Assembly (NCBI RefSeq): GCF_019710635.1
Contig: NZ_JAIFZS010000035.1
Location: forward strand, 1-64,000
Length of the DNA stretch: 64,000 nt
Direction: 5' to 3'
Source: Mycolicibacterium xanthum
GTDB taxonomy: Bacteria; Actinomycetota; Actinomycetes; Mycobacteriales; Mycobacteriaceae
Shown: positions 29,918 to 39,911 of the stretch, piece by piece
Numbering within the stretch: the stretch's first letter is position 1
Layout: every line of letters starts with the position of its first letter
Notes under the pieces: model-generated
What the model was told of the DNA's origin: nothing
What the model saw: the letters and a program-made list of their open reading frames with translations, nothing else
The model's database searches: none
Program-made: the position numbers and the translations under genes

Positions 29918-31276
29918 TCACATGCTGGCGATGAGCCGCTTCACGCGCTCGTCCACCGAGCGGAACGGGTCCTTGCACAACACGGTGCGCTGCGCCTGGT
30001 CGTTGAGCTTGAGATGCACCCAGTCCACGGTGAAGTCGCGGCCGGCCTCCTGGGCCGCGCTGATGAACTCGCCGCGCAACTTGGCCCTGGTGGTCTGCGG
30101 CGGGGTGTCGACCGCGGCTTCGATCTCCTCGTCGGTGGTGATCCGGGCGGCCAGACCCTTGCGCTGCAGCAGGTCGAACACGCCCCGGCCGCGTTTGATG
30201 TCGTGATAGGCCAGGTCGAGCTGGCTGATCTTGGGGTCCGACAGCTCCATGTTGTAGCGGTCCTGGTAACGCTGGAAGAGCTTGCGCTTGATCACCCAGT
30301 CGATCTCGGTGTCGACCTTGGCGAAGTCCTGGCTCTCGACCGCGTCGAGCTGGCGCCCCCACAGGTCGACCACCTGGGTGATCTGCGGGTTCGGTTCGCG
30401 GGTCTGCAGGTACTCGACCGCGCGGGCGTAGTACTCGCGCTGGATGTCCAGCGCACTGGCCTGCCGGCCGCCGGCCAGCCGGACCGGCCGCTTACCGGTC
30501 AGATCGTGGCTGACCTCGCGGATCGCCCGAATCGGGTTGTCCAGCGAGAAGTCCCGGAACGCGACACCGGCCTCGATCATCTCCAGGACCAGCGAGGCCG
30601 ATCCCACCTTGAGCATCGTGGTGGACTCGCTCATGTTGGAGTCGCCGACGATGACGTGCAGTCGGCGGTACTTCTCGGCGTCGGCGTGCGGTTCGTCGCG
30701 GGTGTTGATGATGGGGCGTGACCGGGTCGTCGCCGAGGAGACGCCCTCCCAGATGTGCTCGGCGCGCTGCGACAGGCAGAACGTGGCGGCCTTCGGGGTC
30801 TGCAACACCTTGCCCGCCCCGCAGATCAGCTGACGGGTCACCAGGAACGGCAGCAACACGTCGGAGATGCGGGAGAACTCGCCGGCGCGCACGATCAGGT
30901 AGTTCTCGTGGCAGCCGTAGGAATTGCCCGCCGAGTCGGTGTTGTTCTTGAACAAATAGATGTCCCCGCCGATGCCCTCGTCGGCCAGCCGCTGCTCGGC
31001 GTCTATGAGCAGGTCCTCGAGGACCCGCTCGCCGGCCCGGTCGTGGGTGACCAACTGGGTCAGGCTGTCGCATTCGGCGGTGGCGTACTCGGGGTGGCTG
31101 CCCACGTCCAGGTACAGGCGCGCGCCGTTACGGAGGAACACGTTGCTGCTACGGCCCCACGACACCACCCGCCGGAACAGATAGCGGGCGACCTCGTCGG
31201 GACTCAACCGGCGATGGCCGTGGAACGTGCAGGTGACACCGAACTCGGTCTCGATGCCCATGATTCGTCGCTGCAC
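29918..31276 (-). CDS. pafA: PafA, prokaryotic ubiquitin-like protein (Pup) ligase
   Basis: Joins the C-terminal glutamate of Pup to substrate lysines, using ATP; glutamine-synthetase/gamma-GCS fold. It has 452 residues, the same as M. tuberculosis PafA and nearly identical in recalled blocks. The N-terminal MGIETEFGV holds the catalytic/Mg-binding Glu residues. Further segments are [51 protein letters not shown] and the C-terminal [17 protein letters not shown]. The GTG start at 31276 lies 7 nt after a TAGGCT -10; the identical element precedes dop. Confidence 0.97.
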   Translation of the reverse strand: MQRRIMGIETEFGVTCTFHGHRRLSPDEVARYLFRRVVSWGRSSNVFLRNGARLYLDVGSHPEYATAECDSLTQLVTHDRAGERVLEDLLIDAEQRLADEGIGGDIYLFKNNTDSAGNSYGCHENYLIVRAGEFSRISDVLLPFLVTRQLICGAGKVLQTPKAATFCLSQRAEHIWEGVSSATTRSRPIINTRDEPHADAEKYRRLHVIVGDSNMSESTTMLKVGSASLVLEMIEAGVAFRDFSLDNPIRAIREVSHDLTGKRPVRLAGGRQASALDIQREYYARAVEYLQTREPNPQITQVVDLWGRQLDAVESQDFAKVDTEIDWVIKRKLFQRYQDRYNMELSDPKISQLDLAYHDIKRGRGVFDLLQRKGLAARITTDEEIEAAVDTPPQTTRAKLRGEFISAAQEAGRDFTVDWVHLKLNDQAQRTVLCKDPFRSVDERVKRLIASM

Positions 31277-31283
31277 CTCACCG

Positions 31284-31289
31284 AGCCTA
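31284..31289 (-). promoter_or_regulatory. Leaderless -10 of pafA
   Basis: TAGGCT, 7 nt before the pafA GTG; identical in sequence and spacing to the dop element. Confidence 0.5.
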
Positions 31290-31386
31290 CTTGCTGCCCG
31301 GCCGTGACGGTGGCCGGACCACGCCCGGGACGGCCACGATCGACAAACCCCACATCGCGGGCGGGCCCGCGCGCCACAATGAGGCC

Positions 31387-32286
31387 ATGGCTTCACGGGC
31401 CTTCCGCAGCGCGCCCGTCGACGGTTTCCGGCTGACCTTCGACCGCTTCGGCACCCCCGGGGGCGGCGCCGTGGTGCTGCTGCACGGCTGGCCGGGCACC
31501 CGACACGACTACCGGGACCTGGTGCCGATACTGACGGCGGCCGACGACGATCTCGACGTCGTCGTGCCCGACCTGAGGGGTTTCGGCGGTTCGGACAAGC
31601 ACGCGGTGTCGGTGAACCACTTCTACAGCGCCTCGGCGCAGGCCGCCAGCGTGGTGGCGCTGATCCGGGAGTTGGGCCTGACCGAGGTCGTGCTGGCCGG
31701 CTACGACGTGGGCAGCCGGGTGGCGCAGAGCGTGGCCAGGATGCACCCCGACCTGGCGCGGGCGCTGGTGCTGTCGCCGCCGCTACCGGGTGCCGGCGAC
31801 CGGGTGCTCGCACCACAGGCCCAGGGCGAGTTCTGGTATCAGGCCTTCCACCAGCTGCCGCTGTCGGCCGAGCTGCTCGACGGCAACGCCGACGCGGTCC
31901 GCGAATACCTGCGGCACTTCTGGAGCCACTGGTCGGGGCCCGGATTCGAGCTGAGCAGCGACGCCCTCGACGCACTGGTGTCCGACTACGCGCTGCCCGG
32001 TGCGTTCTGCGCCTCGATCGCGTGGTTCCGCGCGGGCGCCGGGACGATCACCCAGTCGCTGACCGAGTTGCCGCCCGAGCGGGCGATCAAGATCCACACC
32101 CCCACCGAGGTGCTGTGGCCCGGCCACGATCCGCTGTTCCCCCCGCAGTGGGCCGACCGGCTGGACGACTACTTCACCGACGTCCGGTTGCACATGGCCG
32201 AACGGGCGGGACACTTCGTCCCGTTGGAGTCCCCGGAGCAGTTCGCGGGTCTGGTGCTCAGCCGGGTGCGATCCGGCCCGGCGTGA
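31387..32286 (+). CDS. Alpha/beta hydrolase, epoxide-hydrolase-like
   Basis: A 299-residue alpha/beta hydrolase. The oxyanion motif [13 protein letters not shown] lies near residue 37, and [11 protein letters not shown] follows. The nucleophile elbow [11 protein letters not shown] (Asp nucleophile near 104) and the His in [11 protein letters not shown] near 278 complete the active site. An Asp nucleophile with HGWPG points to epoxide hydrolase or haloalkane dehalogenase rather than esterase. [10 protein letters not shown] carries the likely acid. The ATG at 31387 is 6 nt after CACAAT, a weak -10. It is convergent with prcA. Confidence 0.8.
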   Translation: MASRAFRSAPVDGFRLTFDRFGTPGGGAVVLLHGWPGTRHDYRDLVPILTAADDDLDVVVPDLRGFGGSDKHAVSVNHFYSASAQAASVVALIRELGLTEVVLAGYDVGSRVAQSVARMHPDLARALVLSPPLPGAGDRVLAPQAQGEFWYQAFHQLPLSAELLDGNADAVREYLRHFWSHWSGPGFELSSDALDALVSDYALPGAFCASIAWFRAGAGTITQSLTELPPERAIKIHTPTEVLWPGHDPLFPPQWADRLDDYFTDVRLHMAERAGHFVPLESPEQFAGLVLSRVRSGPA

Positions 32287-32295
32287 GGATGCCGG

Positions 32296-33057
32296 CTATT
32301 CGGCCGGTTTCTCCGGGTTGTCGGTGTTCTCCGGGCCATCCGGCTTCTCCGGGTTCTCCTCCGGCAGCAGCGCTTCCAGTGCGGGACCGGTGATCCGACG
32401 GAACGCCCGCCGCGGACGGTTGGCGTCGAGGATGGCGACCTCGAGGGTGGACGGCCCGAGCGTGCGGGGCTCGGTACCGTTGCCGCCCGCGGTCAGCGCC
32501 GCCACCGCGATGGACACCGCGTCGGCCAGCGACGCGTTCTCGGTGTAGGACTCGTTGAGCGCCGCGATGATCGGCTCGGTCGTCCCACCCATCACGACGA
32601 AGTGCGGCTCGTCGGCGATCGACCCGTCGTAGGTGATGCGGTAGAGCTCGGGCGCCTTGGTCTCGCCGTAGTGGGCGACCTCCGCCACGCACAACTCCAC
32701 CTCGTACGGCTTGGCCTGCTCGGTGAAGATCGTGCCCAGTGTCTGGGCGTAGACGTTGGCCAGCTGCCGGCCGGTGACGTCGCGCCGCGAGTACGCGTAT
32801 CCCTGGGTGTCGGCGAACCGGATGCCGCCGCTGCGCAGGTTGTTGAACTCGTTGAACCGGCCCACGGCCGCGAAACCGACCCGGTCGTAGAGCTCGCTGA
32901 CCTTCTGCAGGGACCGCGACGGGTTCTCCGCGACGAACAGCACACCGTCGGCGTAGGCCAGCGCGATCACGCTGCGGCCACGGGCGATGCCCTTGCGCGC
33001 GAGCTCGGAACGCTCACGCATCGCCTGCTCAGGCGAGATGAAATACGGAAAACTCAC
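32296..33057 (-). CDS. prcA: PrcA, 20S proteasome alpha subunit
   Basis: Forms the outer, gated heptameric rings of the 20S core. It has 253 residues and begins [34 protein letters not shown], the gating N-terminus and H0 helix. The core includes [31 protein letters not shown] and [23 protein letters not shown]. The C-terminal tail is Glu/Pro/Asn-rich ([20 protein letters not shown]) and less conserved. The GTG start overlaps the prcB stop (GTGA), as in other mycobacteria, so alpha and beta are coupled. Confidence 0.97.
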   Translation of the reverse strand: MSFPYFISPEQAMRERSELARKGIARGRSVIALAYADGVLFVAENPSRSLQKVSELYDRVGFAAVGRFNEFNNLRSGGIRFADTQGYAYSRRDVTGRQLANVYAQTLGTIFTEQAKPYEVELCVAEVAHYGETKAPELYRITYDGSIADEPHFVVMGGTTEPIIAALNESYTENASLADAVSIAVAALTAGGNGTEPRTLGPSTLEVAILDANRPRRAFRRITGPALEALLPEENPEKPDGPENTDNPEKPAE

Positions 33058-33968
33058 AGCTCGTCACCCCGAACAGGCGCCTCGTGCCCGAATTTGTCTG
33101 TGCGCGAACGGTTCTCGATGATCTCCCGGCATACCGACGCGATCTGCTGCTCGGCCACCTCGACGGCGCCGTCGACGCCGATCACCACCGCGGTGGGAAA
33201 GATCCCCCGCACCAGGTCGGGGCCGCCGGTCGCGGAGTCGTCGTCGGCGGCATCGTAGAGCGCCTCGACGGCCACCCGCAGCGCCGAGTCGGCATCGGTG
33301 ACCTGGGCGAAGAGCTTCTTCATCGACGATTTCGCGAAGATCGAGCCCGAGCCGACCGACTGATAGCCCTCGTCCTCGACGTTCCACCCACCGGCGGCGT
33401 CGAACGAGACGATGCGTCCGGCATCCTGCGGGTTGGGGTCGTCGAGGTCGTAGCCGGCGAGCAGCGGCAGCGCGACGAAGCCCTGCAGCGCCGCCCCGAG
33501 ATTGCCACGCACCATCGTGGACAGCCGGTTCACCTTGCCGGGGAACGTCAGTGCCACCCCCTCGAGCTTCTCGTAGTGCTCGAGCTCCACCGCGTACAGC
33601 CGGGCGAACTCGACGGCGATCGCCGCCGTGCCCGCGATGCCGGTGACCGTGTAGTCGTCGGTGATGTAGACCTTCTGGACGTCCCGGCTGGCGATCATGT
33701 GGCCCTGGGTGGCCCGCCGGTCGCCGGCCATCACGACCCCGCCGGGATACTTCAGCGCGACGATCGTGGTGCCGTGCGGCACGGCGTCGGTCGGCACGCC
33801 GCCGGTCGCCGCGGCGCCGCCGGGGAGCAGATACGGTGCCTGTTGCCGGAGGAAATCGGAGAATGACGAGAGATTCACGCCGCCATGGGACAAGCCCTGC
33901 GGAAGGGCGCTAAAAGCTCCGGATTGGGGGGACGGAAGGGCCGGCTGATCGCGATGCGGCCAGGTCAC
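33054..33968 (-). CDS. prcB: PrcB, 20S proteasome beta subunit
   Basis: Catalytic subunit of the proteasome core; an N-terminal threonine hydrolase. The precursor has 304 residues with a propeptide of about 66; cleavage before Thr67 ([21 protein letters not shown]) exposes the nucleophile. Lys and Asp of the catalytic triad lie in the following strand block. The GTG at 33968 (VTWPHRDQ) matches the M. tuberculosis start and overlaps the pup stop by the same GTGA device. The order pup-prcB-prcA is one transcript. Confidence 0.97.
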   Translation of the reverse strand: MTWPHRDQPALPSPQSGAFSALPQGLSHGGVNLSSFSDFLRQQAPYLLPGGAAATGGVPTDAVPHGTTIVALKYPGGVVMAGDRRATQGHMIASRDVQKVYITDDYTVTGIAGTAAIAVEFARLYAVELEHYEKLEGVALTFPGKVNRLSTMVRGNLGAALQGFVALPLLAGYDLDDPNPQDAGRIVSFDAAGGWNVEDEGYQSVGSGSIFAKSSMKKLFAQVTDADSALRVAVEALYDAADDDSATGGPDLVRGIFPTAVVIGVDGAVEVAEQQIASVCREIIENRSRTDKFGHEAPVRGDEL

Positions 33969-34159
33969 TGTCCACCCTTCTGGACGTACGCACGCACGAA
34001 GTCCTCGGCATTCTCTTCCAGGACGTCGTCGATCTCGTCCAGCAGGTCGTCGGTGTCCTCGGCCAGCTTCTCGCGGCGCTCCTGCCCGGCGGCCGTGCTG
34101 CCGGTGAGGTCGTCGTCCTCGCCGCCCCCACCGCCGCGCTTGGTCTGCTCCTGGGCCAT
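33965..34159 (-). CDS. pup: Pup, prokaryotic ubiquitin-like protein
   Basis: A 64-residue modifier protein, the standard length. It is disordered, with the [12 protein letters not shown]-terminus and helical [33 protein letters not shown]. The C-terminal GGQ means the terminal Gln must be deamidated to Glu by Dop before PafA can ligate it. The ATG at 34159 follows an AGGAGG Shine-Dalgarno. It is first in pup-prcB-prcA; an upstream TAGTGT (34226-34231) may be the promoter. Confidence 0.97.
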   Translation of the reverse strand: MAQEQTKRGGGGGEDDDLTGSTAAGQERREKLAEDTDDLLDEIDDVLEENAEDFVRAYVQKGGQ

Positions 34160-34225
34160 CGCTGCCTCCTGCGTGTGTATGCCCACCCGTTGCGGGCGAC
34201 CGGCCGCCAGCCCGCCGGTCTCCCC

Positions 34226-34231
34226 ACACTA
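34226..34231 (-). promoter_or_regulatory. Candidate -10 of the pup-prcB-prcA operon
   Basis: TAGTGT on the minus strand in the 106-bp dop-pup gap. It would give a leader of about 60 nt before the pup ATG. A 6-6-6 stem (CCATCC...GGATGG, 34243-34260), just after the dop stop, could separate the two transcripts. Confidence 0.35.
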
Positions 34232-34265
34232 CCGGTCTCGGGCCATCCTGCTGGGGATGGCGCGG

Positions 34266-35774
34266 TCAGTTCGTCAACTGCTCGACGAGTTCGACCGCGC
34301 TGTCGACGGAGTCCAACAGCGCCCCGACGTGCGCCTTGCTGCCGCGCAGCGGCTCCAGCGTGGGGATGCGCACCAGTGAGTCGCCGCCCAGATCGAAGAT
34401 CACCGAGTCCCAGCTGGCCGCCGCGATGTCGGCGCCGAACCGGCGCAGGCACTCGCCGCGGAAATAGGCGCGGGTGTCGGTCGGTGGGTTGTCCACCGCG
34501 TCGAGCACCTGCTGCTCGGTGACCAGCCGCTGCATCGAACCGCGCGCCACCAGCCGGTTGTAGAGCCCCTTGTCCAGCCGAACATCGGAGTACTGCAGGT
34601 CGACCAGGTGCAGCCGCGGGGCCGACCAGCCGAGGTTCTCGCGGTGCCGGAAGCCGTCCAGCAACCGCAGCTTGGCCGGCCAGTCCAGCAGGTCCGCACA
34701 CTCCATCGGATCGCGTTCGAGCAGGTCCAGGACATGTGCCCAGGTTTCCAGCACGCGCGACGCGCGTGGGTCGGGGTCTTTGCTGTCCACCAGCTTCGCC
34801 ACCCGGTCCAGGTAGATGCGCTGCAGCGCCAGGCCGGTGAGCTCGCGTCCGTCGGCGAGCGCCACCGTGGCGCGCAACGACGGATCACGCGACAGCACGT
34901 GCACCGCGTGCACCGGCCGCGCCAGCGCCAGATCGGACAGATCCGCGCCGATCGACGGGCCCTCCTCGATCAGGTCCAGCACCAGCGAGGTGGTTCCGAG
35001 CTTCAGGTAGGTCGAGGTCTCTGCCAGGTTCGCGTCGCCGATGATGACGTGCAGGCGCCGGTACTTGTCGGCGTCGGCGTGCGGTTCGTCGCGGGTGTTG
35101 ATGATGCCACGCTTGAGCGTGGTCTCCAGACCGACCTCGACCTCGATGTAGTCGGCGCGCTGCGAGAGCTGGAAGCCGGGCTCGTCACCGGACGGGCCGA
35201 TCCCGACCCGGCCGGAGCCGACAACCACCTGGCGGGACACCAGAAACGGCGTCAGCCCGGCGATGACCGCCGAGAACGGGGTCTGGCGGCTCATCAGATA
35301 GTTCTCGTGCGAACCGTACGACGCGCCCTTGTTGTCGATGTTGTTCTTGTAGAGCTGCAGCCTGGCCGCGCCCGGCACGCTCGCGACGTGGCGCGCGGCC
35401 GCCTCCATCACGCGCTCCCCCGCCTTGTCCCAGATCACCGCATCCATCGGATCGGTGCACTCCGGCGCCGAGTACTCGGGGTGTGCGTGGTCGACATAGA
35501 GCCGGGCGCCGTTGGTGAGGATCATGTTCGCCGCACCGACCTCGTCGGCGTCGACCACCGGCGGCGGGCCCGACGAGCGGCTCAGGTCGAAGCCCCGCGC
35601 GTCGCGCAGCGGTGACTCGACCTCGTAGTCCCACCGGGTGCGCTTGGCGCGCTGGATCCCCGCTGCCGCCGCATAGGCCAGCACGGCCTGGGTCGACGTC
35701 AGGATCGGATTCGCGGTCGGGTCGGACGGCGAGGAGATGCCGTACTCGACCTCTGTTCCGATGATCCGTTGCAT
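34266..35774 (-). CDS. dop: Dop, Pup deamidase/depupylase
   Basis: A paralogue of PafA that deamidates Pup-Gln to Pup-Glu and removes Pup from substrates. It has 502 residues (M. tuberculosis Rv2112c is of similar size). The N-terminal [15 protein letters not shown] holds the metal-binding Glu; the Dop-loop region follows in [51 protein letters not shown] and [26 protein letters not shown] parallel PafA. The ATG at 35774 is 7 nt after TAGGCT and is probably leaderless. It lies 106 bp upstream of pup. Confidence 0.97.
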   Translation of the reverse strand: MQRIIGTEVEYGISSPSDPTANPILTSTQAVLAYAAAAGIQRAKRTRWDYEVESPLRDARGFDLSRSSGPPPVVDADEVGAANMILTNGARLYVDHAHPEYSAPECTDPMDAVIWDKAGERVMEAAARHVASVPGAARLQLYKNNIDNKGASYGSHENYLMSRQTPFSAVIAGLTPFLVSRQVVVGSGRVGIGPSGDEPGFQLSQRADYIEVEVGLETTLKRGIINTRDEPHADADKYRRLHVIIGDANLAETSTYLKLGTTSLVLDLIEEGPSIGADLSDLALARPVHAVHVLSRDPSLRATVALADGRELTGLALQRIYLDRVAKLVDSKDPDPRASRVLETWAHVLDLLERDPMECADLLDWPAKLRLLDGFRHRENLGWSAPRLHLVDLQYSDVRLDKGLYNRLVARGSMQRLVTEQQVLDAVDNPPTDTRAYFRGECLRRFGADIAAASWDSVIFDLGGDSLVRIPTLEPLRGSKAHVGALLDSVDSAVELVEQLTN

Positions 35775-35781
35775 GGCGACC

Positions 35782-35787
35782 AGCCTA
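35782..35787 (-). promoter_or_regulatory. Leaderless -10 of dop
   Basis: TAGGCT, 7 nt before the dop ATG, the same element and spacing as at pafA. Confidence 0.5.
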
Positions 35788-35866
35788 AGGGGCAGGCGGT
35801 GCCACGTCCGCGCTGCCCGCCGCGAAGGCCCGCGGCGGACCGGGCCTCGTGATGAGATTGGCGACG

Positions 35867-37009
35867 ATGAACGCCAACGATCAGCGCCAGTCGGCCGAAC
35901 GCTGGTTCCTGCGGCGCGGCCTGCCTGCAGTCTTGCGTCCCGGCACGCTGCTCCGGCACGTCTGGCAACGGTCGGCGCCCGCGCTGGCCGCGTTCGCGGT
36001 GATGATGGCGTTCTCGATCCTCGTCGTGGCGGTGACCGGTAAACGCACCATCGACATCGTAGGGACGCCCAACCGCACCGAATGGTTCGTTCTCGCGGTG
36101 GTCGTGCTGGTGCTGCCGACCGCCGCGGTGGCCGGCTGGCTGGTCTCGCGCGTCCACGGGAGCCGGGCCCGCACCGTCATCGTGGCGGTGTCGATCGGGG
36201 TGGCGGTGCTGGGCGCGCTCTTCGGCGGTCCCAGCCCCCGCTTCGTCGTCGACCTGCTCGCCGAAGCCGTGATCATCGGGGCGATCCTGCTGTGCACCGT
36301 GACCGGCGTCGGGGCGGTGCTGGCGTGGGCGGTGCGGATGATGTGGGAGAACCTGGCCTCGGTGGGCGGGCTGCTGGTGGGCGCACTTCCGGTGATGCTG
36401 TTGACGGTGCTGGTGTTCTTCAACGGCCCGGTGTGGACGATGGCGTCCAAGGTGACCCGCGGCCGGCTGTGGCTGGCCCTGTTGTTCCTGCTGATGGTCG
36501 CCGTCACGTTCCTGATCTCCGGCACGTTGGCGCGGGTGCGGCCGATCCTGGATCCGGCAGCCAAGCGCCCCGAGCACGCCGCGCTGTTGGCGGGGACGCC
36601 GTTCGGCGCGATGCCCGACCGGCCGCGCCGCAAGCCGCTGTCCGGCCCGGAGCGCATCAACGTGGTGTTCGTGCTCGCGATGTCGCAGATCGTGCAGGTG
36701 CTGACCGTCGCGCTGGTCACGGGTCTGCTGTTCCTGTTCTTCGGGCTGATCCTGATCAGCCCGGAGTTGCTGGCCGCGCTGACCGCCGGCGGCGCCAGCG
36801 ACGGCCATTTCCTGGGCATGACACTGCCGATCCCGCAGGCCCTGATCCAGGTCGCGATGTTCCTGACCGCGCTGACCTTCATGTACCTGGCGGCGCGCGC
36901 GGGCGGTGACAAGGAGTACCGCGCGCAGTACCTGGACCCGCTCATCGATGACCTGCTGCTGACCCTGGTGGCCCGGGACCGGTACCGCGCGGCCACGGCC
37001 GCCACATGA
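35867..37009 (+). CDS. Multi-spanning membrane protein, Rv2113-like
   Basis: A 380-residue integral membrane protein with about nine hydrophobic helices. The N-terminus has [13 protein letters not shown]; the middle has [28 protein letters not shown] and [11 protein letters not shown]; the C-terminal part has [18 protein letters not shown] and [14 protein letters not shown]. It corresponds to Rv2113, of unknown function, next to dop. The ATG at 35867 is used (GAGATT lies 7 nt upstream). Its stop overlaps the start of a paralogous gene. Confidence 0.75.
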   Translation: MNANDQRQSAERWFLRRGLPAVLRPGTLLRHVWQRSAPALAAFAVMMAFSILVVAVTGKRTIDIVGTPNRTEWFVLAVVVLVLPTAAVAGWLVSRVHGSRARTVIVAVSIGVAVLGALFGGPSPRFVVDLLAEAVIIGAILLCTVTGVGAVLAWAVRMMWENLASVGGLLVGALPVMLLTVLVFFNGPVWTMASKVTRGRLWLALLFLLMVAVTFLISGTLARVRPILDPAAKRPEHAALLAGTPFGAMPDRPRRKPLSGPERINVVFVLAMSQIVQVLTVALVTGLLFLFFGLILISPELLAALTAGGASDGHFLGMTLPIPQALIQVAMFLTALTFMYLAARAGGDKEYRAQYLDPLIDDLLLTLVARDRYRAATAAT

Positions 37010-38172
37010 CCGACTCGGCCGGGGCTGCGCGGGCGATCCACGAGTGGTTCCTGCGTCGCGGGCTGCCGCTGGTGCTGACCCGTCGGGTGCGCTCGCGCGC
37101 GCTGATCGCCCGGTCGGCTCCGGCGGTGGCCGGTGTCGGGGTGCTCACCGTGGTCACGCTGCTGCTGGCCGACTGGACCGGCGAGGACCCCGATGCCGCG
37201 TACATCGCGCGGCTGGCGATCGTCGCGGTGGCGCTGGCCGCCGCCCCATCCGTGCTGCACACGCTGCACCGGCGCGGCACCGCGGCCTCCGAGGCCGGCC
37301 GGCGGACCGCCGCGCTGGCCGTGATGGGGATCTTCGTGCTGCTGGTCCCGGTGATCTCGGAGGGGTGGTCGGCCGAGGCGCTGGCCGAGGTGCCGGTGTT
37401 CCTGCTGGTCTCGCTGGCCACGATCTGGTTGACCTACCTCGGCTTCGGGTCCATCGCGCTGTGGGCGTTCCGGTTCGCCTGGGCGCAGCTGGGCGCGCTG
37501 GGCACGCTGATGAGCCGGGCGCTGCCGCTGTTGATGCTCACCGTGGTGGTCTACTTCACCGGGGAGCTGTGGCAGCTGGCCGCCCGGATGACCCGGGAAC
37601 GGCTCTGGCAGACAATAGGATTCCTCGCCCTGGTGGCGGTGGTGTTCATGATCGCCACCATTCGCGACGAGGTCAGCGCACTGCGCCAGGACCGTTCGGA
37701 GCAGTCGGATCCGGCCGCGCTGCTGGCCGGCACGCCGCTGGCCTCCGCGGGTGCGGCACCGGTGTCCCGCAGCCCGTTGTCGCTGGCCGAGCAGACCAAC
37801 GTGGTCGCCGTGATGGTCGTCGCGCAGGCCATCCAGGTCGTGCTGTTCACCGCGGGCCTGTTCGTGTTCTTCCTGGCGCTGGGCATCATCGCGGTTCCCG
37901 ATGACGTGACGGTGCTGTGGTCGGGCGAACAGTCCTGCCCGGTCGGTGAGCCACCCTGTGCGGGAACGTGGTTCGGCATCCACATCCCCATTCCACAGAC
38001 CGTGGTGCACATCTCGTTGTTCGTCGCCGTGCTCTCCGGCCTCTATTTCACGGTCAGCACCAGCGTCGACCCGTTGTACCGGCAGCGGTTCTTCGACCCG
38101 CTCATCGCCGATGTGGCGGTCAGCCTGGCCGGCCGGGACGCCTATCTGGAGCTCGAACATCGCCGGTCCTGA
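37006..38172 (+). CDS. Second copy of the Rv2113-like membrane protein
   Basis: A 388-residue paralogue of the preceding gene. It shares [12 protein letters not shown] at the start, SRALPLLMLTVVVYFTGELWQLAARM, a [10 protein letters not shown] motif, EQTNVVAVMVVAQAIQVV and IPIPQTVVHISLFVAVLSGLYF at matching positions. It has one extracytoplasmic loop with two Cys (EQSCPVGEPPCAG) absent from the first copy. The ATG overlaps the upstream stop (ATGA), so the pair is translationally coupled and may form a heteromer. The function is unknown. Confidence 0.75.
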   Translation: MTDSAGAARAIHEWFLRRGLPLVLTRRVRSRALIARSAPAVAGVGVLTVVTLLLADWTGEDPDAAYIARLAIVAVALAAAPSVLHTLHRRGTAASEAGRRTAALAVMGIFVLLVPVISEGWSAEALAEVPVFLLVSLATIWLTYLGFGSIALWAFRFAWAQLGALGTLMSRALPLLMLTVVVYFTGELWQLAARMTRERLWQTIGFLALVAVVFMIATIRDEVSALRQDRSEQSDPAALLAGTPLASAGAAPVSRSPLSLAEQTNVVAVMVVAQAIQVVLFTAGLFVFFLALGIIAVPDDVTVLWSGEQSCPVGEPPCAGTWFGIHIPIPQTVVHISLFVAVLSGLYFTVSTSVDPLYRQRFFDPLIADVAVSLAGRDAYLELEHRRS

Positions 38173-38244
38173 GCAAGCTGGCCGCACGAAGCCGCGGCGC
38201 TCTGCCATGCTGAAGTCGTTCATCCCGCCGGGGCAGGAGTCACC

Positions 38245-39885
38245 GTGAAACATCTGCTGCCCGGCCTGACCCGCGGCAATCTGGCGCGCGAGGTGATGGC
38301 CGGCATCACGCTGCTGGCAATCGCCGTGCCGCTCAACATCGGGTACGCCCAGATCGCCGGCCTGCCACCCACCGCCGGGCTGTACGCGCTCGTCGTCCCC
38401 GCGGTGGTGTTCGCCGTGCTGGCGTCGTCGCGCCAGGTGGTTGCCGCGCCCGACGCCGCCGCAGCGGCGTTGGTCGGCTCGTCGGTGGCCGGGCTCGCCG
38501 CGGCCGGAAGCCAGCAGTACGCCGCAATGGCGGCCGCCCAGGCGGTCGTCGGCGGTCTGCTGTTCTTCGCCTTCGCGTTCTTCAAGCTCGGCTTTCTCGC
38601 CGACTTCCTCTCCAAACCCATCCTGATCGGCTTCGTCGGGGGCCTGGCCCTGGAGATCCTGCTCAGCCAGCTCGCGAAGATGCTCGGCATCAAGGTCGGA
38701 AGCCGGGTGGAGTTCTTCGAGAAGATCGTCGAGATCATCACCCGTCTCGGCGAATTGAGCTGGTGGTCGGTCGGGGTGAGCCTGGGCGCGCTGGCCGTGT
38801 TGCTTCTCGGCCGCCGGGTGCTGCCCGCGGCCCCGTGGGCGCTCGTGGTGCTGGTCGTCGCCACGATCGCCTCGGTGGCGCTCGCGCTGCGCGACAAAGG
38901 GGTGTCGGTGCTGGGCGACGTCCCCGCCGGTGCGCCCGTCCTGCGCTGGCCGGATCTGAGCCTGACGGAGTGGATTTCGATCACACCCGCCGCGATCGCG
39001 CTGACCATGATCACCGTGGCCGAGGGGTTGCTGGTCGCGCGTTCCTACGCGGACAAGAACGGCTACAGCGTCGACGCCAACCGCGACCTGGCCGCATTCG
39101 GCGCGGCGAACGTGGCCGCGGGCCTGTCGTCGTCGTTCACCGTCGGCTCCTCGACGTCGCGCACCGCCGCCGTCGATCAGGCCGGCTCCCGCACCCAGCT
39201 GCCGTCGCTGGTGATGGCGACCGGCGCGCTGCTCCTGCTGCTGTTCGGCACCGCCCTGCTGGCCGACATCCCGTCCCCGGCGATCGGTGCGATCGTCGCG
39301 GTCGCGGTGCTGAAGCTGCTCGGAGTGGCGGAGTTCCGCGAGCTGTGGCACCAGTCGCGGTTCGAGTTCGCGGTCGGGGCCTCGTGCTTCCTCGGGGTTC
39401 TGCTGGTGGGTCCACTGGGCGGGATCATCATCGCGTTCGGGTTGTCCGTGGTAAACCTGTTGCGCCGCGCCGCCGCACCGGCGATCGACATACTGGAGGG
39501 CACCGACGATCCGTCGGTGTCGCTGACCGGTCTGACCCCGCACAACCTGGAGACCGTTCCGGGTGTCATCGTGCTGCGGTTCGCCGCTCCGATCTTCTTC
39601 GGCAACGGCTCGGTGCTGCATCAGACCGTCTGCGACGCGGTCGACGCGGCCCCCCATCCGGTGCACGCCTTCGTCCTCGACCTGGAGGGGGTGTCCGGCA
39701 TCGACATCACCGGCGGTGATGCGGTCAGGAAGACCCAGGCCTGGCTGCGCGACCGGTCCGTCACCTTCGCCTACTCCCGCGTCCGACCCGAACTGCGCGA
39801 CAGCCTGGAACGGCTCGACCTGCTCGAGGGCGCATTGGAGTTCGACACCAACCGGGCGGCCGTGGCCGCGCTGCGCCGGCCCTAG
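38245..39885 (+). CDS. SulP-family anion transporter with STAS domain (first of two)
   Basis: A 546-residue transporter. The SLC26/SulP core (about residues 12-415) has AGITLLAIAVPLNIGYAQIAGLPPTAGLYA at the start and SSSFTVGSSTSRTAAVDQAGSRTQL in the middle. A C-terminal STAS domain (about 430-545) contains VLDLEGVSGIDITGGDAV. The substrate could be sulfate, bicarbonate or another anion. The GTG at 38245 is preceded by AGGAG with 8 nt spacing. It is in tandem with a second, clearly different SulP gene. Confidence 0.85.
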   Translation: MKHLLPGLTRGNLAREVMAGITLLAIAVPLNIGYAQIAGLPPTAGLYALVVPAVVFAVLASSRQVVAAPDAAAAALVGSSVAGLAAAGSQQYAAMAAAQAVVGGLLFFAFAFFKLGFLADFLSKPILIGFVGGLALEILLSQLAKMLGIKVGSRVEFFEKIVEIITRLGELSWWSVGVSLGALAVLLLGRRVLPAAPWALVVLVVATIASVALALRDKGVSVLGDVPAGAPVLRWPDLSLTEWISITPAAIALTMITVAEGLLVARSYADKNGYSVDANRDLAAFGAANVAAGLSSSFTVGSSTSRTAAVDQAGSRTQLPSLVMATGALLLLLFGTALLADIPSPAIGAIVAVAVLKLLGVAEFRELWHQSRFEFAVGASCFLGVLLVGPLGGIIIAFGLSVVNLLRRAAAPAIDILEGTDDPSVSLTGLTPHNLETVPGVIVLRFAAPIFFGNGSVLHQTVCDAVDAAPHPVHAFVLDLEGVSGIDITGGDAVRKTQAWLRDRSVTFAYSRVRPELRDSLERLDLLEGALEFDTNRAAVAALRRP

Positions 39886-39898
39886 CACGGCGGGCAGC

Positions 39899-39904
39899 TA
39901 GAGT
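39899..39904 (+). promoter_or_regulatory. Leaderless -10 of the second SulP gene
   Basis: TAGAGT, then 7 nt, then ATG 39912. It overlaps the alternative GTG (39903), which argues for the ATG. Confidence 0.45.
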
Positions 39905-39911
39905 GCCGCTG

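Noticed and set aside
35881..39888. 1335-codon open frame on the minus strand opposite the two membrane proteins and first SulP.
   Set aside because: It is Arg/Gln/His/Gly-rich, has no recognisable motif, and is fully opposed to three genes with strong membrane-protein signatures.
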